The notes below the pieces were generated by a model, which saw only the letters and a program-made list of their open reading frames with translations, had not been told where the DNA came from and did no database searches. From assembly GCA_027449525.1 (NCBI GenBank), contig DAIDLK010000071.1, positions 1 to 5,896 of the forward strand: 5,896 nucleotides of DNA. The letters run 5' to 3'. The position numbers were made by a program, and so were the translations under genes. Within the stretch, counting starts at the first letter, position 1. Each line of letters opens with the position of its first letter. Shown in pieces: positions 1-5,896 of the stretch. The stretch is from Legionellaceae bacterium. Its GTDB lineage: Bacteria > Pseudomonadota > Gammaproteobacteria > Legionellales > Legionellaceae.

Positions 1-2801
<2,801 letters not shown>

Positions 2802-2804
<3 letters not shown>

Positions 2805-2906
2805 CGAGCGAAGGCACGCGCGATAGAACAGGGTGGATACACCGTGTCCGCTTCCGATGTACAACACGCACTCAGTGAAGCATTAAATGCTGAAGGACGT
2901 GAGTAA
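2802..2906 (+). other. rpoC: In-frame continuation of rpoC after TGA: beta' C-terminal tail
   Basis: After TGA (2802-2804) the rpoC frame stays open for 33 codons and ends at TAA 2904-2906. The downstream half reads VSASDVQHALSEALNAEGRE. The E. coli beta' tail, recalled from memory, has VTAEDASASLAELLNAG at the same place, giving about 8 identities in 16 positions without gaps. Counting the TGA as one codon, total beta' length would be about 1400, close to E. coli's 1407. The residues around the TGA are basic (TRKA, then RAKARA), as in the E. coli RMRRRA stretch, so the lost codon was plausibly CGA (Arg), one C-to-T change away. The segment is therefore rpoC sequence separated by a stop, not a new gene. 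Whether it is translated cannot be seen. Confidence 0.85.
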
Positions 2907-2920
2907 AGTATAGTAGGAAA

Positions 2921-2982
2921 GGTTCGGATTGCTATTGGGATAAACTTGACAATACAGCAAGACCCATATAGAATCCGGCACC
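2921..2982 (+). repeat. Imperfect inverted repeat enclosing the rpsL promoter
   Basis: GGTTCGGATT (2921-2930) can pair with AATCCGGCACC (2972-2982): ten pairs including one G-U, with C2979 bulged, across a 41-base loop. The right arm overlaps the last bases of the -10 box and the discriminator. It has no T-run and the loop is long, so it is not an intrinsic terminator. It could fold only in transcripts coming from rpoC, because RNA starting at the rpsL promoter lacks the left arm. Chance is a live alternative. Confidence 0.35.
2946..2974 (+). promoter_or_regulatory. Sigma70-type promoter for rpsL-rpsG-fusA
   Basis: A perfect -35 box TTGACA (2946-2951) is followed, after exactly 17 bases, by TAGAAT (2969-2974), which matches the -10 consensus at 5 of 6 positions. 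Transcription would start near 2980-2982, giving a leader of about 50 bases before the rpsL ATG. The bases between the -10 box and the start begin CCGGC (2975-2979). A GC-rich discriminator of this kind is typical of promoters repressed by ppGpp and DksA, including those of ribosomal genes, so growth-rate and stringent control is a reasonable inference. The site lies in the only sizeable non-coding gap of the window, just upstream of rpsL, where the E. coli str operon also has its promoter. Confidence 0.8.
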
Positions 2983-3031
2983 TTATGCGTGTGAAATAAC
3001 TGATAGCAAAATAGTTTGGAGTTAACAATAA

Positions 3032-3412
3032 ATGGCTACTATTAATCAATTAGTAAGAAAGCCTCGGATTGCTGCAAAAAGAAAGACGAATGTGCCTGCG
3101 CTAGAGTCTTGTCCTCAACGACGCGGCGTTTGTACCCGCGTTTACACCACGACACCTAAAAAGCCAAACTCGGCCATGCGTAAGGTTGCACGTGTGCGTT
3201 TGACCAATGGGTTTGAAGTTTCTTCATACATTGGTGGTGAGGGGCATAACTTACAAGAACATTCGGTTGTATTAATTCGTGGTGGCCGAGTAAAAGACTT
3301 GCCTGGCGTAAGGTACCACACCGTACGAGGTAGCCTTGATACGTCTGGTGTAAACGATCGTAAGCAAGGCCGTTCAAAATACGGTACTAAAAAACCGAAA
3401 GACAAGAAATAA
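3032..3412 (+). CDS. rpsL: 30S ribosomal protein S12
   Basis: S12 lies at the decoding centre of the 30S subunit, where it monitors codon-anticodon pairing and affects fidelity. The 126-residue product aligns with E. coli S12 (124 aa) along its length. It starts MATINQLVRKPR, contains GVCTRVYTTTPKKPNSA (32-48) and IGGEGHNLQEHSV (67-79), and ends in a Lys-rich KKPKDKK, about two residues longer than in E. coli. Lys43 and Lys88, the two main positions where streptomycin-resistance changes occur (42 and 87 without the initiator Met), are both wild type. Asp89, the residue that RimO methylthiolates, is present. The ATG start gives the conserved N-terminus and has a GGAG ribosome binding site. First gene after the promoter at 2946-2974, and 18 bases ahead of rpsG. 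Confidence 0.98.
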   Translation: MATINQLVRKPRIAAKRKTNVPALESCPQRRGVCTRVYTTTPKKPNSAMRKVARVRLTNGFEVSSYIGGEGHNLQEHSVVLIRGGRVKDLPGVRYHTVRGSLDTSGVNDRKQGRSKYGTKKPKDKK

Positions 3413-3430
3413 CGAAAGTAGGAATTAAAC

Positions 3431-3955
3431 ATGCCAAGAAGAAGAGAAGTTCCTAAACGGGAAATATTGCCTGATCCAAAGCACCATAGCGAAGTTCTAG
3501 CAAAATTTATTAACGTTCTAATGGTTAGTGGTAAAAAGTCAGTGGCTGAGAAAATCATTTATGGTGCACTTGATGTTATCGAAGACCGCCTAAAGCGACA
3601 GGTAAATGCAGACGATACGGTTCAGGATAACGCGCATAGTTCATTGTCTCCAGTATTGCGTTATTTTCAACAGGCACTTGACAACGTAAGACCTACCGTG
3701 GAAGTTCGCTCGCGTCGGGTTGGTGGTGCAACCTATCAGGTGCCCGTCGAAGTTCGCTTAGAGCGTAGCGTTGCGCTAGGTATGCGTTGGATTGTTCAAT
3801 CCGCACGCACGCGTAGCGAAAAAGGCATGATGTTACGTTTGGCAGGCGAACTAGCAGATGCTTATGAAAGCAAAGGCACAGCTGTCAAGAAACGAGAAGA
3901 CATTCATCGTATGGCCAAGGCCAACCAGGCCTTTGCACATTTTAGATGGAATTAA
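3431..3955 (+). CDS. rpsG: 30S ribosomal protein S7
   Basis: S7 is a primary binder of the 3' major domain of 16S rRNA; it nucleates assembly of the 30S head and sits near the E site. The 174-residue product has the family landmarks: MPRRREVPKREILPDPK at the start, LAKFINVLMVSGKKSVAEKI (23-42), NVRPTVEVRSRRVGGATYQV (85-104), and GTAVKKREDIHRMAKANQAF before the end. The core of E. coli S7 is about 156 residues; the excess here is mainly a 17-residue enlargement between the first helices, roughly residues 54-73 (about 3590-3649). From memory, Legionella S7 (about 175 aa) and Coxiella S7 are enlarged at the same place, so this is probably a lineage trait. AGGA (3420-3423) lies seven bases before the ATG. 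The gene follows rpsL by 18 bases and precedes fusA by 16, consistent with one transcript. Confidence 0.98.
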   Translation: MPRRREVPKREILPDPKHHSEVLAKFINVLMVSGKKSVAEKIIYGALDVIEDRLKRQVNADDTVQDNAHSSLSPVLRYFQQALDNVRPTVEVRSRRVGGATYQVPVEVRLERSVALGMRWIVQSARTRSEKGMMLRLAGELADAYESKGTAVKKREDIHRMAKANQAFAHFRWN

Positions 3956-3960
3956 ACGAG

Positions 3961-3965
3961 AGGAG
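3961..3965 (+). promoter_or_regulatory. Ribosome binding site that decides the fusA start
   Basis: AGGAG at 3961-3965 directly abuts an in-frame ATG (3966) but stands six bases before the in-frame GTG (3972). Six bases is a normal spacing, whereas zero would be very poor for initiation. The GTG also gives a protein starting (M)STTPLELYRNIGI, matching the length of the usual EF-G start such as MARTTPIARYRNIGI, while the ATG would add Met-Leu. The site lies between the rpsG stop (3953-3955) and fusA. Confidence 0.75.
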
Positions 3966-3971
3966 ATGCTG

Positions 3972-5896
3972 GTGTCTACGACTCCATTAGAATTATACCG
4001 AAACATAGGCATTGTCGCTCACGTTGACGCCGGTAAAACCACGACAACAGAGCGAGTACTGTTTTATACCGGGACATCGCATAAAATTGGCGAAGTGCAC
4101 GATGGCACCGCAACAATGGATTGGATGGTTCAAGAGCAAGAGCGTGGCATTACTATTACCTCTGCTGCCACAACTTGTTACTGGTCTGGTATGGAAAAAC
4201 AACACGAGAAGCACCGTATCAATATCATTGATACACCAGGACACGTTGACTTTATGATTGAAGTAGAGCGCTCTTTGCGTGTGCTCGACGGTGCCGTTGT
4301 GGTATTTGATTCGGTATCTGGAGTTGAGCCTCAATCTGAAACAGTGTGGCGACAGGCTGCAAAATACGGTGTCCCACGCATTGTATTCGTGAACAAAATG
4401 GATCGCATGGGCGCTGATTTTTTACGAGTTGTTACTCAAATTAAACAACGCTTAAATTCTGAACCTGTTATTGTGCAGTTGCCGATTGGGTCAGAAGAAC
4501 ATTACAAGGGCGTCATCGATTTGATTAAGATGAAAGCCATCCTTTGGGACGATGAAACAAAAGGTATGACATTTAGCTACGAAGAAATTCCGGCGAATTT
4601 ATTGCAACATGCCACAGAGGTGCGAAGCCAAATTGTTGAGGAGGCGGCTGAAGCTTCCGATGACCTAATGAATAAATACCTTGAAGGAGAAGAGCTTTCA
4701 GAGAGTGAGATTAAAGCAGCTCTGCGCCAACGCACTATTCAAAATGAAATAGTCCCGGTTTTTTGTGGATCAGCCTTCAAGAATAAAGGCGTTCAGGCGG
4801 TATTAGACGGTGTTATCGAATACCTTCCATCTCCTCTTGATATTCCGGATGTTAAAGGTATTGATGAAGACGGTGAACCTGCAACGCGAAAAACAGCCAA
4901 TGATTCACCTTTTTCAGCACTTGCTTTCAAAATTGCGACCGATCCCTTTGTTGGTACCCTAACCTACTTTCGGGTTTACTCGGGCGTTTTAAAATCAGGC
5001 GATACCATATTTAACCCGGTCAAAGGAAAAAAAGAACGTATTGGACGGCTTTTGCAGATGCATGCAAATTCTCGTGAAGAAATTAAAGAAGTACACGCCG
5101 GCGATATTGCCGCTGCAATCGGTTTAAAAACTGTTACGACCGGTGATAGCTTATGTGATGTTAACCAGGTAATAACGCTAGAGCGGATGGATTTTCCCGA
5201 TCCTGTTATTGCAGTAGCTGTTGAGCCTAAAACAAAAGCAGACCAAGAAAAAATGGGGGTTGCCCTTGGCAAACTAGCTCAAGAAGATCCATCCTTTAAG
5301 GTTCATACCGACGAAGAGTCTGGCCAAACAATTATCGAGGGAATGGGTGAGTTACACCTTGAAATTATTATTGACCGGATGCGTCGCGAATTTATGGTTG
5401 AGGCAAACGTTGGTAAGCCGCAGGTTGCCTACAGAGAAACACTTAAAACTGCCGTAGAGCAGGAAGGAAAATTTGTTCGACAATCGGGTGGCCGTGGTCA
5501 GTACGGGCATGTTTGGCTAAAAATAGAACCAAGAAGTCGTGGCGAAGGATATGAGTTCATTAATGCCATTATTGGTGGCGTGATTCCCAAAGAGTACATT
5601 CCTGCCGTTGATAAAGGAATTCAGGAACAAATGCAAAATGGAGTGATAGCTGGCTATCCCGTCGTCGACGTCAAAGTCACTTTGTTTGATGGATCCTTTC
5701 ATGAGGTTGACTCAAATGAAATGGCGTTTAAAATAGCCGGCTCAATGGGTTTTAAACAAGGTGCTCAAAAAGCAAGCCCGATTTTGTTAGAGCCGATCAT
5801 GAAAGTTGAAGTAGTCACACCAGAAGACTACATGGGTGACGTCATGGGCGATCTCAGTCGTCGTCGAGGTGTATTACAAGGGATGGATGAGTCACC
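3972..5896 (+). CDS. fusA: Elongation factor G (3'-truncated by the window)
   Basis: EF-G is the translational GTPase that moves tRNAs and mRNA through the ribosome after peptide bond formation, and it works with RRF in recycling. From the GTG start the window encodes 641 residues and two bases of the next codon, with no stop or frameshift; E. coli EF-G has 704 residues, so about 60 residues of domain V are missing at the edge. GTPase motifs are intact: P-loop AHVDAGKT (16-23), switch I QERGITITSAATT (56-68), DTPGH (87-91, with the catalytic His91), NKMD (141-144) and GSA (266-268). Later landmarks are FKIATDPFVGTLTYFRVYSG (domain II), EGMGELHLEI, the domain IV stretch SGGRGQYGHVW, and GDLSRRRG in domain V near the end. 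Sixteen bases separate it from rpsG. The strong match to fusA proper and the str context make it the housekeeping EF-G rather than a paralog such as FusB-type or TetM-like proteins. Confidence 0.97.
   Translation, partial: MSTTPLELYRNIGIVAHVDAGKTTTTERVLFYTGTSHKIGEVHDGTATMDWMVQEQERGITITSAATTCYWSGMEKQHEKHRINIIDTPGHVDFMIEVERSLRVLDGAVVVFDSVSGVEPQSETVWRQAAKYGVPRIVFVNKMDRMGADFLRVVTQIKQRLNSEPVIVQLPIGSEEHYKGVIDLIKMKAILWDDETKGMTFSYEEIPANLLQHATEVRSQIVEEAAEASDDLMNKYLEGEELSESEIKAALRQRTIQNEIVPVFCGSAFKNKGVQAVLDGVIEYLPSPLDIPDVKGIDEDGEPATRKTANDSPFSALAFKIATDPFVGTLTYFRVYSGVLKSGDTIFNPVKGKKERIGRLLQMHANSREEIKEVHAGDIAAAIGLKTVTTGDSLCDVNQVITLERMDFPDPVIAVAVEPKTKADQEKMGVALGKLAQEDPSFKVHTDEESGQTIIEGMGELHLEIIIDRMRREFMVEANVGKPQVAYRETLKTAVEQEGKFVRQSGGRGQYGHVWLKIEPRSRGEGYEFINAIIGGVIPKEYIPAVDKGIQEQMQNGVIAGYPVVDVKVTLFDGSFHEVDSNEMAFKIAGSMGFKQGAQKASPILLEPIMKVEVVTPEDYMGDVMGDLSRRRGVLQGMDES

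Larger units (their letters stand above)
2907..3031 (+). other. rpoC-rpsL intergenic region and rpsL leader
   Basis: This 125-base gap follows the TAA that closes the extended rpoC frame. It holds the promoter and inverted repeat listed separately, and the rpsL ribosome binding site TTTGGAG (3015-3021, core GGAG 3018-3021), ten bases before the ATG. No GC-rich hairpin with a following T-run is visible, so readthrough from rpoC into rpsL is expected. No tRNA or other RNA gene is recognisable. Confidence 0.7.

Noticed and set aside
2985..2999. A four-codon leader ORF (MRVK) in the rpsL leader
   Set aside because: No ribosome binding site, and its ATG lies only a few bases from the predicted transcript start. 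Such a short ORF is easily chance.
2924..3073. Direct repeat TCGGATTGCT at 2924-2933 and 3064-3073
   Set aside because: Ten-base repeats are expected by chance several times in 6 kb, and the second copy lies in conserved rpsL coding sequence.
3142..3558. A 138-residue open frame on the - strand opposite rpsL and rpsG
   Set aside because: It is the complement of two certain ribosomal protein genes, has no recognisable protein features, and is explained by the codon bias of the + strand.
3678..3683. TTGACA inside rpsG as a possible internal promoter
   Set aside because: No acceptable -10 box lies 16-18 bases downstream, and the bases encode conserved S7 residues.
4012..4257. An 81-residue + strand open frame at the start of fusA
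   Set aside because: It lies in another frame inside the EF-G GTPase domain, whose motifs are intact in the fusA frame.

Overview
The window is a slice of a core translation and transcription gene cluster, all on the + strand: the 3' two thirds of rpoC (RNA polymerase beta' subunit), complete rpsL (ribosomal protein S12), complete rpsG (ribosomal protein S7) and most of fusA (elongation factor G), which runs off the right edge. The proteins are typically gammaproteobacterial. Beta' carries a roughly 187-residue insertion in the trigger loop at the place and size of the gammaproteobacterial SI3 module. The S7 sequence, with its MPRRREVPKRE start, FAHFRWN end and an enlarged loop, looks from memory most like Legionella S7, so a Legionellales relative is my best guess. 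This is inference; no search was run. Having rpoC directly upstream of the str genes matches Legionella, Coxiella and Pseudomonas rather than E. coli, where the two clusters are far apart.

Layout: rpoC (1-2804, or 1-2906 if its tail is counted), a 125-base gap holding a well-formed sigma70-type promoter, rpsL (3032-3412), an 18-base gap, rpsG (3431-3955), a 16-base gap, fusA (3972 to the window end). I see no intrinsic terminator anywhere, so transcripts from upstream of rpoC could run into rpsL, with the rpsL promoter adding extra initiation. The products cooperate: beta' forms the polymerase active site, S12 and S7 belong to the decoding and head regions of the 30S subunit, and EF-G drives translocation.

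The one real oddity is at the end of rpoC. The reading frame hits TGA at 2802-2804, but the same frame then stays open for 33 codons to TAA at 2904-2906, and those codons read like the normal beta' C-terminal tail. This is a nonsense mutation, a sequencing error or a readthrough codon; the sequence alone cannot say which. All tryptophans in the window use TGG, so a TGA=Trp genetic code is not supported. Smaller points are a 17-residue enlargement of an S7 loop, a compact rpsL-rpsG junction with no room for an E. coli-type S7 feedback site, and a likely GTG start for fusA. I see no mobile elements, CRISPR arrays, RNA genes or undescribed multi-gene system.
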